A DNA stretch of 64,000 bases from G965247475 sp965247475 (GTDB lineage: Bacteria; Chloroflexota; UBA11872), in contig OZ252016.1 in assembly GCA_965247475.1 (NCBI GenBank), positions 1,922,001-1,986,000 on the forward strand. Reading direction: 5' to 3'. Positions 36,077 through 45,364 of this stretch are shown here, piece after piece; positions within the stretch are counted from its first letter, which is position 1; the number at the start of each line of letters is the position of its first letter. Both the position numbers and the translations under genes were made by a program. The notes beneath the pieces were generated by a model. The model made no database searches. It was given only the letters and a program-made list of their open reading frames with translations, and was not told the origin of the DNA.

Positions 36077-36814
36077 GTGTGGGGCGCGCTAAGACTCGCG
36101 ACTGCACCGTGGTACGTGCGCATCGCCGGACCCGTATCTGGCAGCTTCGCGGCCGGGCCGGTCAACCAGATTTTTTCGGCGGGTCAGACATTTGCCCAGG
36201 CGGGTGCGCCGGTCGCCAGAATCGATCTCAAGCTCGCCCAGGACAGCTCCGAGAGCTCAGCCGAGGCTCTGGTTGAGATCCGGGAATCTGTGGCAGGCCG
36301 ATCCCTGCGGTCGGGCTCGCTGCCACTGCGCCGTGGGGTTTTCTGGTACGCACTGGAGTTTCCGCCGATCACGCAGGCCGAAAACGGCACCGGCGAACTC
36401 TACGTTGAGATTCGCACTCCGGAGAGCCCGGTCCTGAGCGACCGTGACCGCGTGGCTGTGTTCTACGAACAGGGTGACCGCTACGCAGACGGCCGCATGC
36501 ACGCACGAGGCGAACCGGCCCGACTCGATTGGGACCTTGCGTTTCGGATGTACCGCCCGGCGCAGCTGCGCGAGGCGCTCGCCGTGATCGACCGCTGGGG
36601 ACTCGTAGGCGCCACTGCGCCGTGGGTCGTAGCGGCGGGTGCGGGCGCGGCCGGCGGCGCGGCGGGATGGCTGGTATGGCGCTGCGACCGCGCCGGGACG
36701 CGCCGCTGGTGGACACCGCTGCTCGTCGCGCTGGCGCTCCTCGCGCTGGCTCTGCACTTGCCAGACGCTGTGGCAAACCCGGCGATCGTCACGGTCCCAG
36801 TCGAGCTTCATTGA
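36077..36814 (+). CDS. Membrane protein of unknown function, upstream of the membrane glycosyltransferase
   Basis: A protein of 245 residues from GTG 36077. The frame stays open upstream to an in-frame TGA near 35980. The upstream codons encode WWRWLTLAALLAICVWGALR, a membrane helix, but contain no ATG, GTG or TTG. So the start may be CTG near 36006 or the beginning may be damaged. The middle (about residues 20-160) is an extracytoplasmic beta-rich domain, with GQTFAQAGAPVARIDLKLA and FPPITQAENGTGELYVEI, like carbohydrate-binding modules. A C-terminal helix pair follows. The gene overlaps the next by four bases. Its function is not recognised. Confidence 0.7.
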   Translation: MWGALRLATAPWYVRIAGPVSGSFAAGPVNQIFSAGQTFAQAGAPVARIDLKLAQDSSESSAEALVEIRESVAGRSLRSGSLPLRRGVFWYALEFPPITQAENGTGELYVEIRTPESPVLSDRDRVAVFYEQGDRYADGRMHARGEPARLDWDLAFRMYRPAQLREALAVIDRWGLVGATAPWVVAAGAGAAGGAAGWLVWRCDRAGTRRWWTPLLVALALLALALHLPDAVANPAIVTVPVELH

Positions 36815-38154
36815 TCGTACCGGCGGCGCGCAGCCCCCTCCCGGGGCTGGTCGTGCTCGCCCTGGGGGTAGCGACTGTCTGGCTGGTGCTGACACCATTC
36901 GCCTGGGACAACGACGAGCAGGGTCACTACTGGACGGCGCGTGACATCTACACGGACGGCCACCTGCCGTCCGCCGCCGATTTCCCGTCGATCATCGTTC
37001 CTCAGGCTCCGCGCGAAGGGGCCGGCCTGTTCCGCTACCACGCCCTGCCGCCTACCTATTACATGGTGCTGGCCGGTCTGTTCAACTGGCAGCCGGGCAC
37101 CGACGCAGGCCTATTCCCCGGGGTTCTGATCGGGCGTGCCTTCTCGGCCCTGCTGTACGTGGTTGCGGTGGTCGCCGCGTACCGGATGGCCTGGTTACTC
37201 ACGGGTGAGGATGAGCGCACGGCGGGGTTTCTGGCGGCGGCGTTTGCGCTCATTCCGCAGGTTGCGTCCACCGGCGCCTCGATCACGGCCGACGCGTTCG
37301 CGCTGGCGTCGATCAGCGTCCTGGGCTGGGCGAGCGCGAGGGCTGCCTCGCGCGGATGGGATCGATCGTCGGTAGCCATGGTTGGATTGGCCGCCGCTTT
37401 GGTGCTGATGAGCCGGCCAACCGCCATGCCAATGTTGATTTTTCCGGCGGTGTTACTGGCGATTCATGCGGGACGCAGCGCGCGACGCTGGCTTACCAAA
37501 GGCACGACGATCGCGGCCTTGGCGATCATTCCCAACCTCTGGTGGATGGTCCGAAGCCTGGCGCTGTTCGGTGAGCCGTTTGGGTCGACCGCGCACGTGC
37601 GCGCCATGGCCGAGCAGGGCATCTACACAGCCTCGAATGAGTTTAGTCGGTACAAAGCCACGGAAGCCGGCCTGGACGGTTTGCATGACCTTCTCTTTTC
37701 CACCGACTGGCTGCTGCGCTTCCATACCCGCATGTGGTTCACCGGTCGGTACGAGCAACTGGGCTTGGTGGGCTGGGCGCTGGTCGGCAGCCTGGCGCTT
37801 GGGGTAGGGATCGCTCTCGTAGTCGCGCTCCGGACGACCCGGCCCGACGCCTCCAGATTGCCTGCGGCGGCGGCCCGTGTGAGCCCGCTGACGCTCTTGG
37901 CCGTGCTGGCCGCGTCCGCCACTATCCCGGCGCTCATGAGCTTGGAGTACGGGGCCTTCGTGGTCGGCCGGTTCTCGACGCCGGTGCTCGGCCTCTTTCT
38001 GATTGCCGCGTTCGGCCTGCTGGCCGCCACGGGCCTCGGCGGCTGGGGACGGCGTCTGGCGGCGGCCTTTGCCGCTCTGATGGCCGTTACGCATCTCCTC
38101 TTCTGGGTCGGATTCCTGCTTCCGGACCTGGCCCTGGAAGTACTGCCGACATGA
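36811..38154 (+). CDS. Polytopic membrane glycosyltransferase, DUF2142/GT39-like
   Basis: The start is TTG 36811, overlapping the previous stop as TTGA; the frame upstream of it is a shadow. The product has about 447 residues and roughly ten membrane helices. After helix 1 it has AWDNDEQGHYWTARDIYTDG, with the acidic pair expected in GT-C enzymes. Then comes LFRYHALPPTYYMVLAGLF. These two loops match the DUF2142/GT39 group, which transfer sugars from polyprenyl-phosphate carriers outside the membrane. With the upstream gene it forms a small two-gene operon. Confidence 0.85.
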   Translation: MIVPAARSPLPGLVVLALGVATVWLVLTPFAWDNDEQGHYWTARDIYTDGHLPSAADFPSIIVPQAPREGAGLFRYHALPPTYYMVLAGLFNWQPGTDAGLFPGVLIGRAFSALLYVVAVVAAYRMAWLLTGEDERTAGFLAAAFALIPQVASTGASITADAFALASISVLGWASARAASRGWDRSSVAMVGLAAALVLMSRPTAMPMLIFPAVLLAIHAGRSARRWLTKGTTIAALAIIPNLWWMVRSLALFGEPFGSTAHVRAMAEQGIYTASNEFSRYKATEAGLDGLHDLLFSTDWLLRFHTRMWFTGRYEQLGLVGWALVGSLALGVGIALVVALRTTRPDASRLPAAAARVSPLTLLAVLAASATIPALMSLEYGAFVVGRFSTPVLGLFLIAAFGLLAATGLGGWGRRLAAAFAALMAVTHLLFWVGFLLPDLALEVLPT

Positions 38155-38315
38155 TGGACGAGCGGCCGCGTTATCCGCCCGGAGGAGTCGATGCGCGGCT
38201 GCGGTGCGGCGACCATGAGATTCCCTTCGATGGACTCAGAGCAGGCTCTCGGCTTCGCCTCGGAATGACACCGCCTGATGGCGACATCCCCACCTGAAGG
38301 TCGGGCCACCTGGCA
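38155..38315. other. Short intergenic region with repeats
   Basis: Contains a repeat A-like piece (38208-38270) and a repeat C copy (38281-38313) immediately before the methyltransferase start. Confidence 0.5.
38281..38313 (+). repeat. Dispersed repeat C
   Basis: CGACATCCCCACCTGAAGGT followed by CGGGCCACCTGG; compare 10592 and 54220. Confidence 0.72.
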
Positions 38316-38896
38316 ATGGAACGTGACGCTTGGAATCAGCTCTACGTCGGCGAGGAGCCTGACTCAGGCACCGGCACTGAGGAGCTATTCCTCGCAGTGG
38401 CACGTGAGTTCGAACCAGGCCGCGCCCTCGACTTGGGGTGCGGTCCCGGCACCCTGTCACTGGCGTTGGCCGAGATAGGGTGGCAAGTCACCGGCGTTAA
38501 CTTTGCCGACGCCGCCATTGATCTCGCCCGAACGGCAGCGGCCGAGCGCAGGCTTGACGTGACGTTCCTCGTGGCGGACATCGCCCACTGGAGTCCGCCC
38601 GAGCCGTTCGACTTCGTCGTGAGCGCCTACGCAATGCCGCCCGGAGGCGCACAGAGGGACGCTGCGCTGGCGACCGCGATACATCGCTTGCGCCGGGCGG
38701 CAGAGTTGTCGTCGCCGAGTGGGACCGATCAATGGCAGACGCCTGGAGTTTCATGAAGCCTGACGATCTTGTTTCCCTTGACAAGATCGTCTCAGGGCTG
38801 GAGGGACTCACGATTGACCGTGCTGACGTGATTAGCGTCGATGCCCACGGCGAACGGGCTCGGAGCGTTTTCGTTCAGGCGCACAAGCCCGGATAG
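38316..38896 (+). pseudogene. Class I SAM-dependent methyltransferase, frameshifted
   Basis: The first frame gives 146 residues with the methyltransferase fold: motif I ALDLGCGPGTLSLAL, then DVTFLVADIAHW and FDFVVSAYAMPPG. After AIHRL the frame runs into unrelated residues and ends at 38756. In the next frame the expected continuation is intact: PGGRVVVAEWDRSMADAWSF, ending VFVQAHKPG at a TAG at 38896. So a one-base change near 38690, in the GCGCCGGGCGG stretch, splits a normal gene of about 193 residues. This could be real decay or a sequence error at a GC-rich run. Without the shift it would be a typical small-molecule or protein methyltransferase. Confidence 0.85.
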
Positions 38897-39098
38897 CGGC
38901 CAACGGAGCATGCGCAGTCGCCATCGGGGCAGTGGCAGGGCTGCTCGGTTGCTTCGGCGCTGACATCGCAACCTCCAAGGGGGCGATTCCACTACGGGTC
39001 CGGCGGCTCGACAAATGTCGTGGCGTTGTTCGCTCGCTTCGCTTCGACCTCACGTTCGTCCCGAGTCCGCGAATGGCCCTCGCCCGCCGGAGGCCACT
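38897..39098. other. Intergenic region, no gene seen
   Basis: About 200 bases after the broken methyltransferase. Nothing recognisable. Confidence 0.4.
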
Positions 39099-39099
39099 C

Positions 39100-39410
39100 A
39101 GCCGGAACTACCCGCAGCTCAGGCGCGAGCACGGCGAGCTCGAGCGCTTGGTGGACGATCCGCTACTGGACGTGTACCGTCTCAGGAAGTGGCCATCCCC
39201 GTGCCCCAGGACGCCACCAATACCAGAAGATGTGTGCCAAGGAGAAGGTAGTAGCCCTGTCTCCCATCTCCACGCAAGACGTTCTCACAGAGCTAGGCAC
39301 CCCTACGATCAGCAACTACTGGTGGCTCAGACGGCAGGATCATCCCGAAGGTTCCTCCGTATCAGCGACGACTGTCTACCAGATCCTTCGCGGGGAGGGC
39401 CTTCCTAGAA
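39100..39410 (+). pseudogene. IS3-family transposase remnant (OrfA/OrfB pieces)
   Basis: Two short pieces in different frames look like IS3-type transposase. At 39115-39192, QLRREHGELERLVDDPLLDV then YRLRKW resembles the C-terminal coiled helix of OrfA. At 39299-39406, NYWWLRRQDH and SATTVYQILRGEGLP resemble the helix-turn-helix lead-in of OrfB. Several frameshifts separate them and no ends are visible. The assignment is by motif resemblance only. Confidence 0.45.
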
Positions 39411-39588
39411 GCTCTGAGACCCGGGTACTCCCATCGGATCCCGCTGATACACCTGTGGCAGCGTCCCCTCCGATTCCTACTACGATACCAGTGGCATAGA
39501 TCGCTGCGATGGCCTCCTTCATCGACCTGCAAATACCTCTCAGCTTAGACGGCGTGGTGGGCTTCTCCAACAGGGATATGCTCACTCC
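39411..39588. other. Upstream region of proV-like gene
   Basis: About 180 bases with no gene; probably the promoter region of the betaine transporter operon. Confidence 0.4.
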
Positions 39589-40782
39589 ATGACCAAACAA
39601 GAACACCAGATCGAAGTCAAAGACGTATGGAAGATATTCGGCAATAAACCAGAGCGCGTTCTCGAGCCTGAGCATGTGACAAAGAGTCGCGCGGATCTCC
39701 AGGAAGAGCTGGGCGTCGTGGTCGCACTGCGGAACATCTCATTCGCCGTCAACGCCGGACAGATCTTCGTCGTGATGGGACTGTCCGGCAGCGGCAAGTC
39801 AACGCTGGTGCGCTGCCTCATCCGGCTCATAAAAGCCAGCAGGGGACAGATCTACTTCGATGGTGAGGACATCCTCACGTACTCTCCGGAACAGCTCCTG
39901 CAGTTCCGGCGCAGCAAGGTTGCCATGGTCTTCCAACACTATGCCCTTCTCCCGCATCGCCGCGTGCTGGATAACGTGGCATACGGTCTGGAGATACGAG
40001 GCATGGAAAAGGAGGACAGGTACAACACGGCGTCGGAGACCATCGAGACCGTGGGTCTGAAGGGCTGGGAAGACTACTACCCCAGGGAGATGAGCGGCGG
40101 GATGCAGCAGCGGGTCGGACTTGCGAGGGCGTTGGCGGTGAACCCCGACGTACTGCTCATGGACGAGCCTTTCAGCGGCCTTGACCCGCTCATACGAAGG
40201 GAGATGCAGGACCAGCTCGTCTCCCTTCAGTCGGAACTTCACAAGACCATTGTCTTCATCACGCACGACCTGAACGAAGCTCTCAAAGTCGGTGACCGCA
40301 TCGCCATCATGCGGGACGGGGAGATCATCCAGGAGGGTTCGCCGGAGGAGATCGTAACGCTGCCGTCCGACGACTACGTAGCCGAGTTCGTGCGGGACGT
40401 GGCGAGGGCAAAGGTAATCCGGGCGAAGGCGATCATGCGGGAGCCGGACGTGGTGGTGTACGAGAGGCAAGGTCCCCGCACGGCGCTGCACGCCATGATG
40501 AATCACGGCATCGACGCGGTGTTCCTGATCGCGCGGGACTTCACGCTGCGTGGGATTCTCACGCGGGAGCAGGCCAGGGAGCTGGCATCGCAGCGCACGG
40601 CAACGTTGGATGGCGCGCAGGTCGTCGGGGCGGTGACCGCGGACCTCGACGACCTTATTGAGACGATAGTCCCGAAAGCAGCGGAGACCGAGCACCCGAT
40701 CGCCGTGGTTGGCAGTAACGGGAGCCTGTTGGGGGAGATTCCCCGGGGGGCCGTGCTCATGGGTATTTCCGATAGCGATTAG
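39589..40782 (+). CDS. proV: Glycine betaine/proline ABC transporter ATP-binding protein
   Basis: This 397-residue ATPase powers uptake of glycine betaine or a related osmolyte. It has the ProV/OpuAA N-terminal extension VKDVWKIFGNKPERVLEPEH, Walker A GLSGSGKST, signature MSGGMQQRVGLARA, Walker B DVLLMDEPFSGLD and switch His in FITHDLNEA. The C-terminal part (from about residue 280) carries two CBS-like segments, as in osmosensing ProV-type ATPases. It is followed 10 bases later by the permease and then the binding protein. IS3-like remnants flank the operon. Intact by sequence. Confidence 0.95.
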   Translation: MTKQEHQIEVKDVWKIFGNKPERVLEPEHVTKSRADLQEELGVVVALRNISFAVNAGQIFVVMGLSGSGKSTLVRCLIRLIKASRGQIYFDGEDILTYSPEQLLQFRRSKVAMVFQHYALLPHRRVLDNVAYGLEIRGMEKEDRYNTASETIETVGLKGWEDYYPREMSGGMQQRVGLARALAVNPDVLLMDEPFSGLDPLIRREMQDQLVSLQSELHKTIVFITHDLNEALKVGDRIAIMRDGEIIQEGSPEEIVTLPSDDYVAEFVRDVARAKVIRAKAIMREPDVVVYERQGPRTALHAMMNHGIDAVFLIARDFTLRGILTREQARELASQRTATLDGAQVVGAVTADLDDLIETIVPKAAETEHPIAVVGSNGSLLGEIPRGAVLMGISDSD

Positions 40783-40792
40783 GAGGTTTGGC

Positions 40793-41848
40793 ATGTCCCA
40801 AACCGAGGACCCTCAGTCCGGCGCCGAGACCTGGGCGCGGCGCGTCGCACCGGGCGCCGTCTCGCCCATTTACCGCTGGGCGGCGGGGGTGATAGTGGTG
40901 GCGGCAGTGCTGGTGGCGAGTGTGCTGGTCTGGGGGCCGGAGATGGACTTCCCGACCACTGTATCCAGCATCGAATCCGATGCCGTTACCCTCGATCGAA
41001 CCGTGCGGGACGTGACTGGAGGAGCCGTTGACGACTCGGTGGACTGGATTACCAGGGAGGCCTCCTGGCTGTTCGACGGGCTGAGCACGGCGGTCACCTA
41101 TGCGTTGGTCAATATCGAGGGGGCCCTGAACTGGCTGCCCTGGCCGACCTTGCTGGTGGGCCTTGCGCTGGTCTCGTTCGCGGTGGGTCGATGGAGCCTG
41201 CTGGTCTTCACGTCGCTGGCCCTGCTGTTCGTCGGCTTCATGGACCTTTGGGAGAACACCATGGACACCATCGCCCTGATGGTGGTGGCGGTGTTCATCG
41301 CGGTGTCGATCGGGCTCCCGCTGGGCGTCCTAGCCGCCCGCAACCGGACGGCGGACTTTGTGCTGCGCCCGATCCTGGACGGAATGCAGACGATGCCCAG
41401 CTTCGTCTACCTGCTGCCGGGCATCCTCTTCTTCGGGCTGGGGAAGCCGGCGGGCATCTTCGCGACGATCATTTACGCGGTGCCGCCGGTGATACGACTG
41501 ACCAACGTGGGGATCCGCCAGGTCTCCGCCGAGACCGTCGAGGCCGCCCGCTCCTTCGGCGCCTCGCCCTCGCAGATACTCACCAAGGTCCAGATTCCCC
41601 TGGCGCTGCCCACCATCATGGCCGGCATCAATCAGACCACGATGATGGCCCTGGCGATGGTAACCATCGCCAGCCTGGTGGCGGCGGGCGGCCTGGGCGA
41701 CAACGTGAATCGGGCTCTCCAGAAGAACGAGCCCGGGAACGGCCTGCTGGCCGGGTTGGCAATTGTATTCCTTGCCATCATTATAGACCGGTTGACGCAA
41801 TCGGTCGCCAGCGGCCGACACGAGGCGTTGCGCGCGGGTGTAGGATAG
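40793..41848 (+). CDS. proW: Glycine betaine/proline ABC transporter permease
   Basis: A 351-residue inner-membrane permease starting at ATG 40793, five bases after AGGAGG. The long N-terminal region has one membrane helix (about residues 32-52) and a periplasmic helical stretch. The permease core follows. The coupling motif, EAARSFGASPSQILTKVQIP, and MPSFVYLLPGILFFGLGKPA are as in ProW/OpuAB. It forms the channel with the ProV-like ATPase. The frame opening at 40709 is ignored because it overlaps the ATPase gene and lacks a ribosome site. Confidence 0.95.
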   Translation: MSQTEDPQSGAETWARRVAPGAVSPIYRWAAGVIVVAAVLVASVLVWGPEMDFPTTVSSIESDAVTLDRTVRDVTGGAVDDSVDWITREASWLFDGLSTAVTYALVNIEGALNWLPWPTLLVGLALVSFAVGRWSLLVFTSLALLFVGFMDLWENTMDTIALMVVAVFIAVSIGLPLGVLAARNRTADFVLRPILDGMQTMPSFVYLLPGILFFGLGKPAGIFATIIYAVPPVIRLTNVGIRQVSAETVEAARSFGASPSQILTKVQIPLALPTIMAGINQTTMMALAMVTIASLVAAGGLGDNVNRALQKNEPGNGLLAGLAIVFLAIIIDRLTQSVASGRHEALRAGVG

Positions 41849-41966
41849 GAGCGGCAAACGGCCACGCGGACGCCGTTGGTGCGACGGCACAAGGATTGCC
41901 AGGAATATCAGGTGGCCGGCGGGCCGAAGACTGCCCAATGCCGCTCAGACCATAAGGAATAGTGAC

Positions 41967-42992
41967 ATGTTGTCCAAATGCAGACTCTTCGTGCTGGCAG
42001 TGGCCTTGCTTGCCGTCGTTGGCGCCGTCGCGTGTGGTGAAAGCGAGACCACCGAGCAGAAAGAGACCATCGTTTTCAGCGATCTAAACTGGACCAGCGC
42101 ACAGGTCCAGAATCGCATCGCACAGTACCTCGTCGAGAAGGGGTACGGCTATCCAACCGACGTGGTGTTCGGCGCCACGCTTCCCCTGTTCCAGGGTCTA
42201 CGCCGGGGCGACAGCCACGTAACCATGGAGATCTGGCTGCCCAACCAGGACGAGGCCTGGATGGAAGCTCAGGCCGCCGGGGAAGTTGTCTCCCTCGGCA
42301 AGAGCCTCGGCAAAGACTGGCAGTCGGCTTTCGTCATCCCCGCCTATCTTGCTGAGCAGTATCCCGATCTGGACAACGTGGAGGACCTGAAAGAAGCCAG
42401 ATTCAAGGAGCTGTTTGCGACTGCCGAAACGGGCGGCAAGGCGCGCCTGGTGTCCTGCGTCACCGGCTGGGCCTGCGAGGAAGTCAATGCACAGCAAATC
42501 GAGGGCTACGGTCTATCGGATCACGTTCACATCATCAACCCAGGGGACGGAGCGGCTGCGAACGCCGATCTGTACGGCGCCTACGAGAAAGGTGAGCCGT
42601 GGCTCGGCTACCAGTGGGGCACCAATGACCCCGCTCTGGTCCTGGATCTCGTCCGACTCGACGAGCCTGCGTACAGCGACGAGTGCTGGTTCGGCTCCAA
42701 GGCATGCGCGTACGAAGACGCCACAATCCTGATCGCCGTCCATCCAGACCTGACGGCCAGGGCTCCAGGTGTCGTGGACATGCTGCGAGCCTGGGACTTC
42801 GACATCGACGCCTACAGCGAAGTCGCCGCCTGGCAGCGCGACAACCCGGATGCGGACGCGAACGACGCCGCCCTCTGGTGGCTGAACAGCAAGTCCGACG
42901 TCTGGACCACCTGGGTTACCGACGAGGCCGCCACCAACATTCAGTCTGCCCTCGAAGCTAGAGAGACCCCCGACGGCTGGCCTACCGAGTAG
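41967..42992 (+). CDS. proX: Glycine betaine ABC transporter substrate-binding lipoprotein (OpuAC/ProX type)
   Basis: The 341-residue binding lipoprotein has a signal ending GAVACG. It carries the OpuAC layout: IVFSDLNWTSAQVQNRIAQY, then MEIWLPNQDEAW, LVSCVTGWACEEVNAQQI and WQRDNPDADANDAALWWLNS. The several Trp residues would form the aromatic cage that holds a quaternary amine. It lies 118 bases after the permease gene, as the last gene of the operon. The ligand is probably glycine betaine or a related compatible solute; choline cannot be excluded. Confidence 0.95.
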   Translation: MLSKCRLFVLAVALLAVVGAVACGESETTEQKETIVFSDLNWTSAQVQNRIAQYLVEKGYGYPTDVVFGATLPLFQGLRRGDSHVTMEIWLPNQDEAWMEAQAAGEVVSLGKSLGKDWQSAFVIPAYLAEQYPDLDNVEDLKEARFKELFATAETGGKARLVSCVTGWACEEVNAQQIEGYGLSDHVHIINPGDGAAANADLYGAYEKGEPWLGYQWGTNDPALVLDLVRLDEPAYSDECWFGSKACAYEDATILIAVHPDLTARAPGVVDMLRAWDFDIDAYSEVAAWQRDNPDADANDAALWWLNSKSDVWTTWVTDEAATNIQSALEARETPDGWPTE

Positions 42993-43029
42993 CCCGGACG
43001 GCCTCGGTTTCGCCCGCCTTGGCATAGGG

Positions 43030-43056
43030 GCCGGCGGCAGTCGCTTGGCCGCCGGC
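43030..43056 (+). terminator. GC-rich hairpin after proX
   Basis: A 9-bp stem GCCGGCGGC/GCCGCCGGC (43030-43038 with 43048-43056) lies about 40 bases after the stop codon. No T run follows. Confidence 0.6.
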
Positions 43057-43213
43057 CTGCTGGCAGTGCGCTGTCTGGTCCGTTGTCGAGGCGCCTCTCC
43101 CGCCTCACTGACGAGGATCGAATCCTGAGGTCGGCCGCACCGGCGACGGATTCAACTCGGGGATGAAGCGTCGGGACTGCGTCCCGGTCAAACCGACCTG
43201 ACGCCGGAGGAGC

Positions 43214-43318
43214 CTGTCGAAACCTGATCGGCCAGCAGGTCGTTTGACACAAGCTTGATACCGTCGCCTCGGCCTCTTTGAGCTCGTGTATCACCTGCTC
43301 TGGTGTACGCTTCCTCCT
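43214..43318 (-). pseudogene. IS3-family OrfA N-terminal remnant
   Basis: The minus-strand frame reads RRKRTPEQVIHELKEAEATV, then SSLCQ. This resembles the start of IS3 OrfA proteins (R-K-x-T-x-E-Q-I-I-x-x-L-R-E-A-E). The rest of the element is missing. It lies on the far side of the betaine operon from the other remnant. Confidence 0.5.
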
Positions 43319-43474
43319 CGCCAGTCGCCCCGTCTCTTCGGCCGAGGGCACTAACATTCGCCCCGGACCGGTTACTAGCGAGCAGGCCATTGGTTCGGAG
43401 CCAGGATCCGGATCGCCGTCCCTTCACAAAGCCAGGCCGAGTGGTGCAAGAACCTTCTTACTCAGACCACTAGC

Positions 43475-45081
43475 ATGAAGTACGACCTCCAAGCTCTCCG
43501 CGGGGATGTCTTCGGCGGCATCACATCGGCAGTGGTGGGGCTGCCCCGTGGCGCTGGCCTTCGGCGTCGCGTCCGGCCTGGGAGCGCTGGCCGGCATATA
43601 CGGGGCAATCGCGGTGGGTTTCTTCGCGGCGGTGTTCGGTGGGACTCGGTCTCAGATATCAGGTCCCACCGGCCCGATGGCCGTGGCGATGGCGGTCATC
43701 GTCACCAGTCATGCCGACAACCTCGCCGAGGCATTCACGATTGCCATTATGGCGGGTCTTATACAGATTCTTCTGGGCGTACTAAGAATCGGTCGGTTCG
43801 TATCCTTCACACCGTACTCGGTTATATCCAGATTCATGTCAGGCATCGGCATAATCATCATTCTGCCGTTCCTGGGCGCGCCCGTCACGACGGGCGGACC
43901 GGTGGGAGCGGTCCGCGCGCTGCCCGAAGTGATAAGCGAGGTGAACCTCAGCGCGCTCGCCATCGCGGCCGTCACCCTTGTCGTAGGCGTGGTTTGGCCA
44001 GGTCGGCTCAGGAAGTTTCTCCCGCCTACCCCTGGCGGCGCTGATCGCCGGGACGCTGCTGGGCGTCCTGTGGTTGAGCGACACGCCGGTGATTGGCGCG
44101 GTGCCAACCGGCCTGCCGAACGTGCGGTTGCCGGATCTTTCCCTCAACGTCTTGGCGGGCGCCGTGCAGCCAGCCTTGACCATTGCGCTGCTCGGCTCCA
44201 TCGACAGCCTGCTGACGTCCCTGGTAGCCGATTCGATGACGCGTACACGTCATAGCCCGAACCGGGAGCTGGTGGGTCAAGGGCTCGGCAACGTGGCCGC
44301 GGGACTCGTCGGGGGTCTGCCCGGTGCCGGGGCCACCGTGGGCACGGTGGTGAACATACGCGCCGGCAGACGGACACAGGTCTCGGGAGCGCTGCGGGCG
44401 GCAATCCTGCTGGCGCTGCTTCTGGGCCTAGGGAAGTACGTCGAGATGGTTCCCCATGCGGTCCTTGCCGGCATCCTGATGAAAGTCGGCTGGGACATCA
44501 TCGATTGGCGATTTCTCACCCGCATCCACCGCGTTCAGCGGGAACACCTGCTGGTGATGCTGATCACGCTCGGACTCACGGTTTTCCTCGACCTGATCAC
44601 GGCCGTAACGATAGGTCTGATCGCCGCGGGGATGGCCAGCGCGCGGCAGTTCGAGCGCCTGGAGCTGGACCGTGTGGTCTCCGTGCCACTGCTGGACCAG
44701 AGCCTGTTCGCCGGTCAGGGAGACGCGATGGCGGCGGATGCGTTCTCCGCGCGCGTTGGCCTGGTGGCGCTCCGAGGGAGTTTTACCGTCGCGTCCTCTC
44801 ACAAGCTGATCAACACGATCAGCTTGGACATCCGGGATCACGAGGTCGTGATCCTCGACTTCTCAGAGACCGTCTACATGGACGACAGCGCCGGCCTGGT
44901 CGTGGAGCAGTTGATCGATAGGGCGATTGCGCAGGACACCGAGTGCATCGTGATGGGTCTCACTGGTTCGGCCGCGACCACGCTTCAGGCGCTCAACGTT
45001 CTTCGGCGTGTTCCGGCGGAGTATTTTGCCGCGACCTTGGACGAGGCGACCGAAACCGCGAAGCGGATACTCGACGGGTAG
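43475..45081 (+). pseudogene. SulP-family anion transporter with C-terminal STAS domain, two frameshifts
   Basis: Three overlapping frames together make one SulP protein. Frame 1 from ATG 43475 gives YDLQALRGDVFGGITSAVVG. The frame then shifts near 43540, in GGGG/CCCC runs, to VALAFGVASGLGALAGIYGA and eight or so helices, including QISGPTGPMAVAMAVI. A second shift near 44025-44040 leads into LAALIAGTLLGVLWLSDTPV and on to the STAS domain, with VVILDFSETVYMDDSAGLVV. Pieces on both sides of each shift are well conserved. Either the gene is freshly dead or two homopolymer errors are present. Such proteins carry sulfate, bicarbonate or other anions. Confidence 0.87.
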
Positions 45082-45114
45082 ACGGGCGGCTGTGTGCGGG
45101 GGCGCCGTGGGGTT

Positions 45115-45211
45115 CCTTCGACGGACTCAGGACGAGCCCTTCGACAGGCTCAGGACGTGCTTTCGCCGGTCCGGTGGCCGTGAGGTTCCTCGGCTGCGCC
45201 TCGGAATGACA
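45115..45211 (+). repeat. Dispersed repeats B and A
   Basis: CCTTCGACGGACTCAGGACG, CCCTTCGACAGGCTCAGGAC, then GCCGGTCCGGTGGCCGTGAG and GCCTCGGAATGACAGG. Same order as at 35775. Confidence 0.78.
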
Positions 45212-45276
45212 GGAGGGTGCGCGCGATCCGTCAGACGGCGTGGTTGGGAACGAGACGGCGGCAGCGCCAGACCCCT

Positions 45277-45320
45277 CACCCTGAACCCTCTCCCATGGGC
45301 GAGGGAACTCGCCCGTCCGG
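45277..45320 (+). repeat. Dispersed repeat E
   Basis: CACCCTGAACCCTCTCCCAT then GGGCGAGGGAACTCGCCCGT, a loose inverted repeat (CTCTCCC/GGGCGAG). Compare 22044, 54055 and 57583. Confidence 0.7.
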
Positions 45321-45364
45321 ACGACGTCCGGGGGCTGGATGCCCCGCGTGGCAGTCGGTGTCTG

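Larger units (their letters stand above)
42993..43474. other. Intergenic region with hairpin and transposase remnant
   Basis: About 480 bases. It holds a terminator-like hairpin at 43030-43056 and an IS3-like remnant near 43214-43318 on the minus strand. Confidence 0.5.
45082..45364. other. Repeat-rich intergenic region
   Basis: About 280 bases, largely repeats B, A and E; no gene. Confidence 0.55.
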
